This document shows positions 39,487 to 51,841 of a stretch of 64,000 nt of DNA, piece after piece. Origin of the DNA: Puffinus mauretanicus (Eukaryota; Chordata; Aves; Procellariiformes; Procellariidae); NCBI GenBank assembly GCA_023333565.1, contig JAJKFH010003493.1, forward strand, positions 3,348,001-3,412,000. The letters run 5' to 3'. Position 1 is the first letter of the stretch; each line of letters starts with the position of its first letter. The notes beneath the pieces are model-generated. The model was given only the letters and a program-made list of their open reading frames with translations, ran no database searches and was not told where the DNA came from. Position numbers and translations under genes: made by a program.

Positions 39487-42400
39487 TTTGTGGTAGGTGA
39501 AAAATAATATTTATTGTAACTAGAATGACAGATTTAATCATCTACAAAAATCAATAGTTAATATATGCAGCAGTTTACATCTTTCAAAGGGCGGGAAATA
39601 ATTTCTTATAAAAATAGGGTTGATACATAATGTTCTTTGAAATATTTTAAAAAATTGTATTGATGTTGAAGCCTTGTACAGCCTCAAATCATACAGTCCA
39701 TTTGAGTAATGGAAGGCAAAGGAGGTCCCCTTGTGCGATCATAAAAAGAAATGCATGGTGTTGTTCCTTAAAAAAAAAAAAAGGTAGGTACAAAGCAGCT
39801 GATAATTTAGAACCTTAAGAAGCCCACACTTAGAAATGAAATAGAATATCTGTCACTTGAGAAAAAAAAAAGGGTTTTTTTTTGTCAGATGAACTGCATG
39901 TTAATGCAAAAAGAAAGTAAAATTATATGATACCATATTTTTTCAGAAGAACTTCACTATTTTTTCCTGCTTAAACTGCTTGCCTTCTTTAGTACCTCTG
40001 GTGTAATTTACTTGAATTTTCCCCTTTCTGTTTCATATTATACTAGTCATACTTTCCTGATGTCTTTTATTGTTACACTTTGTGCAGAGTAACAAAAAAA
40101 TTTTGGTACTATCAAAAGTGGAAGATGCTTTGGTTTTTTATTGTAAAGAAATGAATCAGTTGTATCAAATGTGCCATATAAGTGGATCTAAATAGTTTTT
40201 TTTAATTTTTCTTCCAATGACAATTTATTATAATTTAATTACCTAAAGCAAAATATTTCAGCTGCAGAACTAAGTGTTCCATGAACTTCTCTGTTTGTTC
40301 TGCTGTCCACCAACTACCTTGAATGAATGAGGAGGCACTGCAAAATAGCCCATTAGTATGATACTATTTATAGCACAGTAATTGGGTATCTATGTATAAA
40401 CACTCTTTCGCAAATAATTGAGTCATCCTTACAGCTGCAAGTAAGTACAAGTTTGCCAAAAAAACCCACTCAAATTCAAGAATGGCTTTTTGAAAATTTA
40501 GCTTCCTCTTTTAAATAGTTTGTGCAAAGCTGATAATTCAAACTGTAAAGGAGGCAGCTGACATTTATATATTAACATGTCCTTAAAATAGTCACAGGTT
40601 AGAGACATTAATATCTTCATCCAACAAAAATGAAACTTGAGGATTTAATTGTAACCACAATGGTAAAAATTAGGGATTGTTAGGTCTGACTTGTGCAATG
40701 AACCACATGGAGCAATTTATAGTTGTATTCACTGTGCTTTTGATATAATTAGATTTGCCAAAGTCTTTGCCAAAACTCAGTGCTTTCCACTTACAGAAAG
40801 CTGGAATCCTACATTCTACAATGTTTAATGATTTTTTACAACTATATGAGCTCTGATAAACAGTGCATACTCTCTCTCTAAACTTTGCTTTACCTAATAA
40901 CCTTATATGGAAAAGTCCATATCTACCCTGGACACATGCACATAAAGCACCAAAGGAGAAGAAAGTGAATCTTATTATAATAACTTATAACACAGGATGT
41001 ACTTACATTTTCATAATTACTCAGGCTTGTTTTACACTGAATATTTTATATTTTTAATTGAAAATGGTAATAATATAGCACCATTGGTGTTTTACTAATT
41101 TTTGTCTGTATTGTAATTCTTGACCATCAAGAATTTCATGGTCTACCTGCTGGCTTACATTGAATAATTAATATACTAAGTTCAGTCCACCAAATGAAAC
41201 TATTTGTTAGATCGGTTCGTGTTATTGGGTGTGATGTACTGCTTTGAAAGGGAGGCTCAAGGGCTTATCTTGTATTTCTTTAAGTGGATTATTTTTCCAT
41301 GGTGAAAGTTGATAAATCTCAGCTTGCTTCCTAAGCTTAGGTCACAAATATTTGTTAGATATAAACATGCACCACACACACAGACAGATCTAAATTAATA
41401 TTAAAACCAAATAGTGTTGCAGTGAGATAGAGATACTAATTGAACTAAAAGTTAAAAAGTTCCTGTTGAAAGCAAAACTTAAAATAATCAGTAGATGCTT
41501 GGAATTTTATTATTTGCATATGATCGTGTCCACAGTGGTCTAGCACTGCATGGTGTGAAAAAGTATTCACCTTATTACAAAGACATTGCATATCAAAAAG
41601 GGGATACAGAAGATAAAGACTCTGAATCTGGTGCCCTATAGGCCCTCTGGTCCAAGGCTTTTATTGTCTCCTGAGACACTGCAGTAATGATCCATCAAAT
41701 GGGATCGGGAGAAGGGGAGTTTGGAAAGAGCTGGGTGACAAGCTCCTTTGCAATAAGTATCCTGGAAAAATTAAAGTCCTGTGCCAAACATGTTGGATCC
41801 TAGGGTTGTTTTAAGTAAAGAGAACACTATACTGGTGCGTTTCAGGCACAAGTTAAATATGAAATTATGACATAGTTAGTAAATTCAATAAAGATACCTA
41901 GGACTTTTGTCCTTTTGTGCTCCTTTACACTAACTTGGGCCTAAATCATCTCTCCAATGGAACTACACAGTGAGAACCTACATGCTGCTTGGAAACCTCT
42001 TTTTTCCCCTGCAAATATTCACTATACCTACTTGCCTCTTTACTATGTATTCTTTGAGACTACTCATTTACATGGTTTCCAACTCTAAAGATTCTAACTC
42101 CTGGCCTTTATTTCTGTCCCTACGTGTGTTCCTTGTTATCTTCCGATTTAGTATTGTAACCCTTTCATCTCCAGTTACAAATATTAATGCCCCTTCTTTC
42201 AACTGATGCATTTCTTCCTCTATTTTAATCATGAAACTGCTTTGCTGTTCTCATTCCTGTTCAAGTTCATCATCTTCATTATGGAGGTTTTTTTTCTAAT
42301 TAGATATGCTTATTATGTATCTGCTCTTGTCTGTTATTTGCCTATTCATTTGCATAGGTTCTACTCACCTTCGATGCCTCTGTCCCTTTTAGACTTACAT

Positions 42401-42944
42401 CTGCATGTTATTACATGAAGTGCTTCAGCTTGAAGTGTCATATCAGAGTTATGACATTTACTCTGTCCTCCCCCATCTCTCTCCTTAACACCTTCTGGAG
42501 TTCTGAAAGAAGTTGACTACCAAGGGCATGTCTAAATTGAACAGCCTATTGGAGATAGGCAGGCTTGTTTATAAGAAGTTTTTTAAAAAAGAACAGTTGA
42601 ACATTCAAACAGTTGTAAGCCATCAAAATGAACATGTATCTGTGTTACTATGCTATCTGATCACAGTTAGTTTAGTTCTTCCCACTCCCATGCTATCATA
42701 CTGGTCCCCCTCCCTGTCTTGTTGATGCTGTGTTTCAAATTATAGCATATGTTATTCAGGACAGAGACTGTTTTTATTTACAGACTCATTCCCAAGAGAC
42801 CCACAGCCTTGATTAAAGACATTGGATGGTACAGCAATATAGGTAATAATTGCAGTTAAAGGGAAGGTCCTAAAACAACTTCTTAGAGGGAAGGATCTAC
42901 TGCACAGCTGTCTTTTGTACTTTTCCTTTCTGCCACATTACAGA

Positions 42945-43010
42945 TTCAATCCTGCAAGGGTATGAGCTTTTTGCAGCCTATTGGACTCCCGATTGCACCT
43001 TGCAGAACTC
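42945..43010. repeat. Possible ancient repeat relic
   Basis: TTCAATCCTGCAAGGGTATG, then GAGC, and further on CACCTTGCAGAAC resemble arms of an old reptile/bird repeat I remember as starting 'atcctgcaaggtgctgagc' and ending in its inverse. CTGCAAGG and CCTTGCAG here form an 8-bp inverted pair. Identification is tentative. Confidence 0.3.
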
Positions 43011-43523
43011 TTCACCACAACAGAGGAGAGAGGAGTCTTGTTTTTATTTTCCTTTTCAGATAAACTAGCAAGGTCTGAAAATCATATTCTAATAGACTTG
43101 CCATGTTGAAATAGGAGTGATTTTTGCATAAGAGGTGTTAGAATCTTTGTAGCACTGATGGCGGGGGGGAAATAATGCTTAACTTTTTTAAAAAAAAAAT
43201 ACTCCAAGTGAGTAATTTTTAGATGGCATATGTGCAGAGAGAATTACAGCGTAGTGCAGAGTGGTAGATTACAGTGCATCTTGTTAATGCTTCAGTACTT
43301 AACCTCTAGGAATCATTTTGAATTAGAACTGAAAATGAAAAGACAAAAATCTGAAGATATTTTCATCAGATACTGGAAAGGTCATTTGTGATGTTCTAAC
43401 TAAACCAGCAAATGCTTTTCCTGGTATCAGTGGCAGCAAAAGGAAAAACACGTTCCTGCTTAATACTTTGACAGATTTCATCACAAGAAGTGACAAGAGC
43501 CGAGCCAGAAAAGGGAGAGGCGC

Positions 43524-43550
43524 TCACTGTTATTTAAGCAATAACAGTGA
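43524..43550. repeat. Perfect 11-bp hairpin
   Basis: TCACTGTTATT pairs with AATAACAGTGA across a TAAGC loop. It lies in a mixed-composition, CpG-bearing stretch (about 43430-43640) unlike the surrounding AT-rich DNA. It is shorter than a miRNA precursor stem. Confidence 0.85.
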
Positions 43551-45116
43551 AAGCAATGTAGTGTAGCAAAAGAAGGAAAGCACTTTAATTTACAATAAAT
43601 TGGCAACACTGACTTTGTGTCATGTTTTTGCCATCTTGGCAGAGAATATTAAACACTTTTTTTGAAGGAAAAAATCTTCAATACTGTTGTTACTTAAATG
43701 TTCTCCGGGATAGAATAGTTTTAAAATCTAGTAAGGCTGTTTTGACACACAGTTGCAGGATTTTCGTTTTGTCTAAATAGGATTTGCATAATCATAGCAA
43801 CATAAAAACATAGAAAATATGAAATTACACCATTTATAAATAAGCACATCTGGTGGAGGAGATAAAAATACAAGATGGCTTAATGTTTCCATTAGCTTAT
43901 CAAGTGCTAGAATGCTGCAATAGTGTTACTGACAAAATTCATAGTTTATGTTTAATGTTCAAGTCCTAGAGAGTTCTCCTGTTCTCCAGAATATGTACAC
44001 TTTTCCATTTACATTAAAAACATAAAAGTAATTTTACGTACTGTGAACGCGAGTTCAGATTGAATCTGGCTGGAGGATGCAATGAGATGAATTAGATAGA
44101 CTGCCGTTAACCTTGTGGACCAGGTGAAGTTATGAAACAGTGCAGATGACCACAGATAATATAACGGGAAGGACCTCTGATGTAATTCTATGTATTGTCA
44201 TTGCCAGAACAGGAGGTCATCTTATTACACCTCCTCTGCCATGTTCCTCTTGCTTTAAAAGGAATGAAATTGACTAAGGGTATTTAACTGTACCAGCATG
44301 GCTCCTTAATATCTGAAACTATTTTAACTGATATTACTCAGCCTCCGACCCTGTATGCCAAATGGAGTCTAACCAAACATACAAATCCTTCTTTTTCTAA
44401 GTAGTAAAGCTCAAAATTATTGCTGAGAGATTATTCCTTATGTAATATGACGTGTAGGATATCTAGTGAAAACTGGTTTGAGAGATTGGAAAGAAATTTT
44501 CTTCTGTTTTTGCTGAATGTCAGACACTCTTTGCTAAATCATATTTTCACTAGACAACTAGGTGAAGCTTAAGACATAAAGTCACCAATAGCATGCTTCT
44601 TTATACTTGGAAGGCAGTGTGGGTTGTTGTATTGCTGAAATTTGCTACAATTGGAACTCTGGAGCAATTATGCTACTAACATAGGTATCTTGTGCCATTT
44701 CAGGGTGCCCTTGGTTAGCTGAGATATAATCACAGAGCTACCAGATATGGCACAGGACCTACAGGAAACCTGTGTCCCTGTGATGCAACAATTAGATGGT
44801 ACCCTGGGGCAAAAAAATTACTCTAGATGCCTATGTGTTCATTTAAAATCATCCCTTGTGATTGCAGGGAGAAACTTGAGTGTGGCATGCCTGTATTCCA
44901 CAACCCCTAAAATAAAAAATCATGAAGGTTACTCGAAAAGACTTGACAGTTCATAGTTTCAATTTGGAAACTTTTTCAGAAAGTTTGTAATAGAAGTATT
45001 TGGGCAGAATGTTGTAGTTAAATGTAGTAGATAACTACAGCTTGGACAACATTTTTTGATTTGAGTCCCATCTCACATTTTTTCTCCATATATTTCTAAA
45101 AAGTTTTCCCTCACTT

Positions 45117-45180
45117 TTGGTTGGTTGTGGGTTTTTTTATTTGGTGGTGGTTTTTTGTGTTTTGGTTTTTTTTTTTTTCC
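45117..45180 (+). repeat. G/T-rich low-complexity tract
   Basis: Alternating T-runs and GG/GGTGG blocks with almost no A or C. It yields two artefactual hydrophobic open frames. Confidence 0.85.
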
Positions 45181-45493
45181 CTGTGTAGTCTGTGTAGCTT
45201 TCATCTGCATGAGGAGAAGATCATCTTTTTGTATGAAATTATTTTGTTTTCAGGTAAAAGATGTTTATACCAGGACATTGGTGGTACAAGCAAAAATGAC
45301 GCTTATTGTGCCCAAGTGTGTAAAGGCTGTGTTGTATCTTGCAGAAGCTCTGCAAATGTGGTGTTTTAAGCATAAATAACCAGTATGGTAAATAGTTCCT
45401 TTTTTGGGAACCAATTTGTTAGAGAAGCTTAAGACATGACAAATTATAACTGCAGCTGGTGTATAGTGAAGCTGCTAGATAGATTTCCTGTTT

Positions 45494-45515
45494 AAAAAAA
45501 AAAAAAAATTTTTTT
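45494..45515. repeat. A15/T7 block
   Basis: Fifteen A followed directly by seven T. Confidence 0.85.
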
Positions 45516-47242
45516 ACATTTTTAACCTAAATAAGTACTTGATTATTTCAGCAAGTTAAAAATGTAAGTACTTAAGTGACATGACTGCCAGTTTAACTTG
45601 ACTTTCAGACTCATCACTCTTCCATAATGAGCAATGTTATTCTGGACAATCCCCAAAACAAGCAGAACCATGTGAGAGCTGGAAGAACAACACAAATTCT
45701 GTTTCGTAGAAAAAATCAGAATGTAAAATTTTTGCTCCAAATTAGAATGAAATTAGAGTCCAAAATACGTTCTGTAGAAAATAAATGAGCATTCCGACTC
45801 CCCTGTAGTCATGAGCTTTAATAGTGCTTCAGTTGGAGAAGACATACTCACCCGTGAAATCAACACAAATAACTTTTGAACCTTCTAGCATTTCTTTTGA
45901 TGGTTCTACTCTGCACATAGTTCAGAACCTTCCATCTTTGGTTTCAATGGATGATAGGGTATGGGATGGTTATTAAATGCTATTAATGACCTCCTTTCAA
46001 ACCTCCTAAAGCTTCTTTCAAATGAAGACATCTGTAAAGTGTTGTTTTGGAATAATCAACCTATCTACATACTGATCCATCATAATATGCTGCTGGGCCC
46101 ATCTCTCTTGACTCCCAAGATGGCATGTATTTAGGTTGAGCTATAATTTCTAGCTCTATGTTCATAACCAGAAAACTCTGAATTTAAGCTCAGCCCTTTT
46201 CTCTTCAACTTAGACAAGGCTGAGGGCTCTTGTTGGTATTTCACCTGGACTTAGTGCTCACCATGAGTGCAAGCAGACATATTTTTTGCTGCTAGGATGG
46301 AAGTATGTGTGTTGTGACATTAAGCTCAAAAGTCAGCGTTCATGGCTCTGGGGAATAATAGATTGTGCTTGTTCTTAGTTCTGAAAGTAGAATATCTCAT
46401 AAAACCGGGAATATGCTTTTCATTAGTTTTATCTTAAAAGTAGTATTATTTATATCAGTCTTCCAGTTTGGAAGTTCTCCCTGTGAAATAACATGGTTAC
46501 CACGTGTTTGGAAACAATTACTGCAGGGCTCTAGGTTGCCATGGCGTTTCCCTATATACAGTGCTCCAAATGCTATGGCTTGATATGAAAATGCTCACTT
46601 TCACACATTTTCAACGGTTAATGTTGTGTTTGTCACTGTATATATTAGGAACTAGTTGTAAAACTCCCAGGAGGTCTGGAGTTGTTAATCTGGATTTCTT
46701 ATCAGCTGCTTCTCTGTGGACATCAGCACTGGTATTAATATTCAGGGTTTCCCATCTATTTCTTCCATCATTATCTCAAACAACCTGTCTAATAGTTTAA
46801 ATGTATGTTTAGGATAATGCCAAACTAAAAACACGCTATATAAATATGTGATGTTATTCATGCTTCAATAAATTATTTGCACTCAAGATAATTTGATATT
46901 TTTGTCAAATTAATATAGCCACCCAATACCAAAATAACATCGCTTTTAACTTCCAGTAGATATCCATGTTCATGACAATAACTGGCAGTGACTGACTGAA
47001 CAGCATTAGAGATATTCTTTCTATTGGTACCACACAGTCTTATATATTCTACTAAACAAATATAGCAAGTCAACATAATTTGACAGTTGCTCTGGGCCAG
47101 TTAGGTAGCTGATGTGCAGAGAGTAAACCAAGTGAAAGAAAAGATATAATCCTCTTTCTGCTAAAGTAATTGGCAAAGCCTACATACATTTTGGACCTGA
47201 AGGATATCTCAGATGTTTTCAAAGTATGTTTCCCTATGAACA

Positions 47243-47413
47243 GAGATTGAGGCACTGGAACAAGTTGCCCAGAGAATTTGTGGATGCCCCATCCCTGGAA
47301 GTGTTCAAGGCCAGGTTGGAGGGGGCTGGTCTAGTGGAAGGGCAGTTGGAACTAGATGATCTTTAAGGTCCCTTCCAACCCAAACCATTCTATGATTTAT
47401 GATTCTATGATTT
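47243..47413 (+). mobile_element. CR1 LINE, 5'-truncated 3' end
   Basis: Clear 3' end of a CR1 retrotransposon on the plus strand: GGCACTGGAACAAGTTGCCC, AGAG, TGGATGCCCCATCCCTGGAA, GTGTTCAAGGCCAGGTTGGA, TCTAGTGGAAGG, AACTAGATGATCTTTAAGGT, CCCTTCCAACCC, then the terminal ATTCTATGA-type repeats. The element is cut at its 5' end, as most CR1 copies are, so only about 170 bp remain and no reverse-transcriptase coding is left. Compared with the consensus as I remember it, a few dozen bases are missing after TCTAGTGGAAGG, where the piece with 'ccctgcccatggcag' normally sits. Low divergence suggests it is younger than the minus-strand CR1 relic near 13 kb. Confidence 0.95.
47389..47413 (+). repeat. 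CR1 terminal microsatellite
   Basis: Three partly degraded copies of the ATTCTATGAT-type unit, the 3' tail signature by which CR1 reverse transcriptase recognises its template. The middle copy is altered (TTTATGATT). Confidence 0.85.
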
Positions 47414-48958
47414 TTAGAATGACATTTTCTTATTCAATAGACATGCTCCATTTGAATGTTAAGGACTCTACTTTCGTTTGGTAACAGACAGTGATTTAAT
47501 TATTTTTTTTCGTTGCTGTTAAGAGAGTCAGCATTGGGAGGGGGTAAGCTATGTTCTGTTCTTTCACGTGCACTAGCGGCTGCTGTGCAGGTGTAATGGT
47601 TATCCTTTGTAACGGAGAGCCTGATCTTGTCCATAGATTCTTCTAATATTTTAGCATGGAAGCCCTCTTTTTATAATGTGTTTTTTTTTTTTCCTGTTTA
47701 TTTTCCCATTTTTATTGTTCTAGAGCTTTTATATTTTTGAGGAATAAGAAAGTTTGGATGGCATCATGGATAACAACTTTAAAATTCTGAGCAACATGTC
47801 CAATCAGAGCCTTAGGAATATGTTTGTGAAATTTGCATAGTGGAAGAAAATTACATATTCACCGAGCAGTTACTGAAAAATACTCTGGAGTGATTATGCA
47901 GATTCTTGCTCTTTGATTGGCTAATGATAGGTTTCAGGCAATCACAGTAAGGGAATGGCACATTATGCGGTTATTTCAAAATTAACTTGTGCAAATCAGA
48001 CATCTGTAGTCAACCAGAATGAAAGGAAGTAGATAAATTTTGAGGAAAGAAATAGTAGAATTATTTCAGTAAAGTAACAACCCTTGTGATCCGAAGTGAT
48101 GTGTCTTTTCTGAAACTTTAAAAAAAATCATCTTCCAAGAATGAGAAAGCATGGAGAATATCAGTGTAAATGTTAGGCCAAACTATACATAAGAGTTTTG
48201 GGGATTTAGAAAAAGATATGCCATCTTTGCCAGCTCCACCTACATGGCTACTTTAACAGAAGAACAGGTTTTAGTTTTGCTGTTAATTCAGAGTATAAGA
48301 CAGACACTCAAAGGCTTTGAGATTACATTTTGGGGTGGGATGTTCTCACGGTCAAGAAACCATTTCCCTTTGTCTCTCTGTTTCTTTGCCTGGACACCAT
48401 TTGAATTTATTTTTCCTGAAGTTGTAACTGGGACTAAAAGTCCAAGTAGCAACTTGAGCAGCTAGGCAATATACAAATATTTTAAAGGTTAATTTGATAT
48501 TGCTACTTTTGTTCATTGGCATTGTGTGGAAAAGATCAAGGAATTGTGTGCCCTAACAGCTGCTCTAGAATAGTTTCAGGTTGCTAAAAACTGTGAGGAC
48601 TTCATTATCTAGTCTGTTGCTAGAAGGCAGGCTGTTTTTCTCAAGAATCTTACAGAAAAAAGTTTGATTAGTAAGTGCATTCCAAGAAACGTATGGCAAA
48701 TTTATGTAATTTGAAGGTTAATACCCACACAGGAATTGACTAGAAACTGTTTTTATTCATTTTGTGTTGTCACATGGAAGGTGATTTAAAATTGCAAAAG
48801 GATGTCATTTGTTATTTCCTTGAAATCTTTGCTGGAGAACCAAGGTTGGTTTATCCCCAGACCTTTCTCTCTCATTTACTTGTTCAGACTCTTCCTTAAT
48901 TTTGTTAAATAAATACTGAAAATGAAAATACTGATTGTTCTATGCATACAAAAGCATT

Positions 48959-48988
48959 TATTTAATTCAACCCTATTTAATTCAACCT
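48959..48988 (+). repeat. Tandem duplication, 15-bp unit
   Basis: TATTTAATTCAACCC followed by TATTTAATTCAACCT, one difference at the last base. Confidence 0.85.
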
Positions 48989-49193
48989 ATTCCCCTGTTC
49001 ATCTTGGAAAACAGTCTTCCAGCTCTAAGTGCCGGTAAATTATTTGCATTTTTAAAGCAGAAGGGGCCTGCTTTTTAAGTCCCATCAACTTCCTGTTTAG
49101 TGGTGCTGGCTGTGAAGGGCTTTTTGTGTTACTTTGGATAAATGGGCTCAAAGAGAATAGCAGCTTTGCTGATTTGATACTCTCCACCTATTT

Positions 49194-49235
49194 GAATCAA
49201 TTCATGATGAAGCACGAATCAATTCATTGAAGCAC
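49194..49235 (+). repeat. Tandem duplication, 20-22-bp unit
   Basis: The first unit at 49194-49215 begins GAATCAATTCATGATGAAGC. The second at 49216-49235 is the same without two bases in the middle. A recent small slippage duplication. Confidence 0.85.
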
Positions 49236-51831
49236 AAGGAATATTTGGCCCTCTTTGACTTTACATTTTATGATTTTGTTTTGCATTGGTTTTGAGATAT
49301 AGGTCTACCAGAAAATTTAGCCCAAATCTAAATATATAAGTAATGGGTGAATAATGGAGACCTACAGGTATGTAGAAGAGAGACAGTGTATCTCACCATA
49401 TTAATAAATGCATTATTCCAAGTATGGTTTGCACTGTGCCAAATATCCTTCTAGAGTCTTGTGTGGGATGTTTAGACTCCAGAAATCTGATTCCATTTTT
49501 AAATGTCATGCTAAACTAAGTTGTGCTTCTCCTTAGTGTTACAGATAGTCTATGCACTAATTGTATAACTGGTTTGAAAGTTCAAAGATCTGAAAAGTAA
49601 ATCTGTGCATGTGGTATCATCTTTTGACTAGAATAATGAGTTTCCCATATATGGATTCAAGTGAAAGAAATGCTGCATGTTTACACTAAAATAATATTCA
49701 TAGATGTGCAAATAAAAATTACAGGTAATGGAGAATTACCTGTAAGCTGTTACCTTCACCATACTACAGACATCTTGCACAATAAGGATTCTAGATTCAT
49801 TGAGAATTCAGCACTGAATTTGTTGGCACAATATTTGGCACTTCAACAGAATCAACACACATCAAGTACAGAAGACCAAAGACTCCTTTCAGTACTGCTT
49901 TTCACTATCTCATCGTTTTGCTGTGAGTCTCACAAAGTGTACTATCTTTGCTAAGCTCCAGGTGCTGAACTCTGGGAATGTAACCTTTGAATGGCAGCTA
50001 AAGTAGTACTAAAAAAGAGAATTTTAGGTCTCCAGTGTGCAAAGAAAAGATTTAAAAGATGAATACAATTTGCCAAGAAAGCACATAGAAAGCTCCATAA
50101 CTGTTTTCTACTATTTCTTGCTGTCTTTTTATCTTCCCCTCCCCGCCGCCCCCAAGGCCATTATGGGTCCTTTTCCCAAACAGCAGAACAGTTCGAGTTT
50201 AGTGCTAATGTTCACAGGAGTTTCTAAATCTTCCTATTATGAAGAGTTGGGGGAAGTAGCATGAGCGCTAGGCACATGAAGCTCTGGGTTTGGAAGAACA
50301 AGTCTTTACTGGAGTGTCACTGTGCTACTTTTGGGAAGCTAGCAACCAGAATGAATTAGCTATAGGGAAACTGCACAGAAAAGCTGTATGAATTAGTTTA
50401 TCCTTTCATCAGGCTGTCTTCAGGATTGCATTAGGGTTTTTTGGGTTTTTTTGGTAGTCCCTGTAAAAGCATACTCTTGTTTCTGGGAAAGAACCAGAGG
50501 AGAGGACCCAAAAGATTTTTGCACCTTTTTTTCTCAAGCCCTGTTCCATCAAGCAGAACATTCTCAGAAGGACTCCACAGCTCCTACAGGTATGTCCCAT
50601 ACTGTTGTTGGGAAGAGTAAGGTCTAAAACTATCTTCATTTCCAAACCCAAACTGCATCCAGATTAAGTCCAGTTCAGTGGCATAGATTGGTGACAGTTT
50701 GTATTTTAAAATATTTTTTCTCTGTGTCTTAGATTGATGTTTTATTCACTTGAAAACATTTGGATACAATATTTTGTAGATTTAATTACGTTTAGCATAT
50801 CAAACTAGCTTGATTGACTTCTTTTCTATATTCCTTTCAACGTTTTTATTAGCAGATGTCTCCAGTGAATGCGCGTTCTGTAGATAGATTGTTCACTATG
50901 AGGAGAAATGTAGGAAGTAACACAAAGGGCAGATCGTGTTATTGCAGCGCCACGGAAGTGCGGTTGCAAATGACTGACTTTGAAGGGCTTAAGGGACTGG
51001 GATAGCTTAGAGTAAATTGCTATTTTAACAGTGCAAAGGTGCTGGAATCTGCTCCCTAGCACATTATGCTGTAGTACAGCATAGTTCAACTTCCTTTGCA
51101 ATGACCTCTGCCACTCATGCTCTGCTATGAAGACATTAAACAGTGACTGAAACTTAATTACTGTTTGACTGGCACTCAAATGGCTGTGATTTATGATGGA
51201 AGGTTTTCCTATTTGTAGTCCATCAGTTGTCATCATAAAATATTCTTGCACTAATTGGTATTTTGACCAATATTTGGGTAAGTAGTACTGCTATTACTTG
51301 CCACAAAATTCCAGTGGGCGGGACTGGTAGTCCCCTTTTTCACCTTGGCTAGCAACAAGTTGCCCTTGCACATTGGAGAAACTGTCATTTCTCTCTATTT
51401 TGGAGTTTTGTCATATGTAACATAATTGACTAAAAATTAATAATTCAGGAATTACATCCAAATTTTGCAAGATGCTTCTTGTTGTAAAGAATCCTACAGA
51501 GAGATCAGTGCTAAAGTTGAAAAATATCCTTGCATGACCCAACTTCTGCTCCTGCTCGTTCTCTAAGTATTCATTAAACTATGGTAAGACAGTGTGGCAG
51601 GTAAAGCATAGGCCTGTTTTGTAGAAATGGCAAAGAACGAATAGAAATGGAAATTGTGAATAGTGCCATGAATATTTGCACAGACAAATTCAATTAGTAT
51701 CAACAGAAAGGAATGTCAGTGTTACGGGAATAACTGACAGTCATGCACAGCAGGAGAAGGGAGCATGAGTAGGAAGGGTGAGTGTCTAGACTAACACTAG
51801 GAGATTTTTTCAGTGTATTTTGTGGTAAGTT

Positions 51832-51841
51832 GGGGGGGGGG
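51832..51841. repeat. G10 homopolymer
   Basis: Ten consecutive G in otherwise AT-rich sequence. Confidence 0.9.

Larger units (their letters stand above)
36581..47242. other. Long non-coding stretch, no gene seen
   Basis: No coding region could be supported. The 79-codon frame at 37435-37674 encodes a helix-prone charged peptide that matches no family I know. Contents: A-rich (AAAAC)n tract at 38655-38699, hairpins at 39464-39486 and 43524-43550, G/T-rich tract at 45117-45180 and an A15/T7 block at 45494-45515. The area around 43430-43640 and 44040-44250 has balanced composition and occasional CpG, as conserved non-coding elements often do. Confidence 0.65.

Noticed and set aside
41970..42418. 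Two consecutive hydrophobic open frames that might be a membrane protein gene
   Set aside because: They arise from T-rich sequence read as Phe/Leu/Ile/Ser and have no family resemblance.
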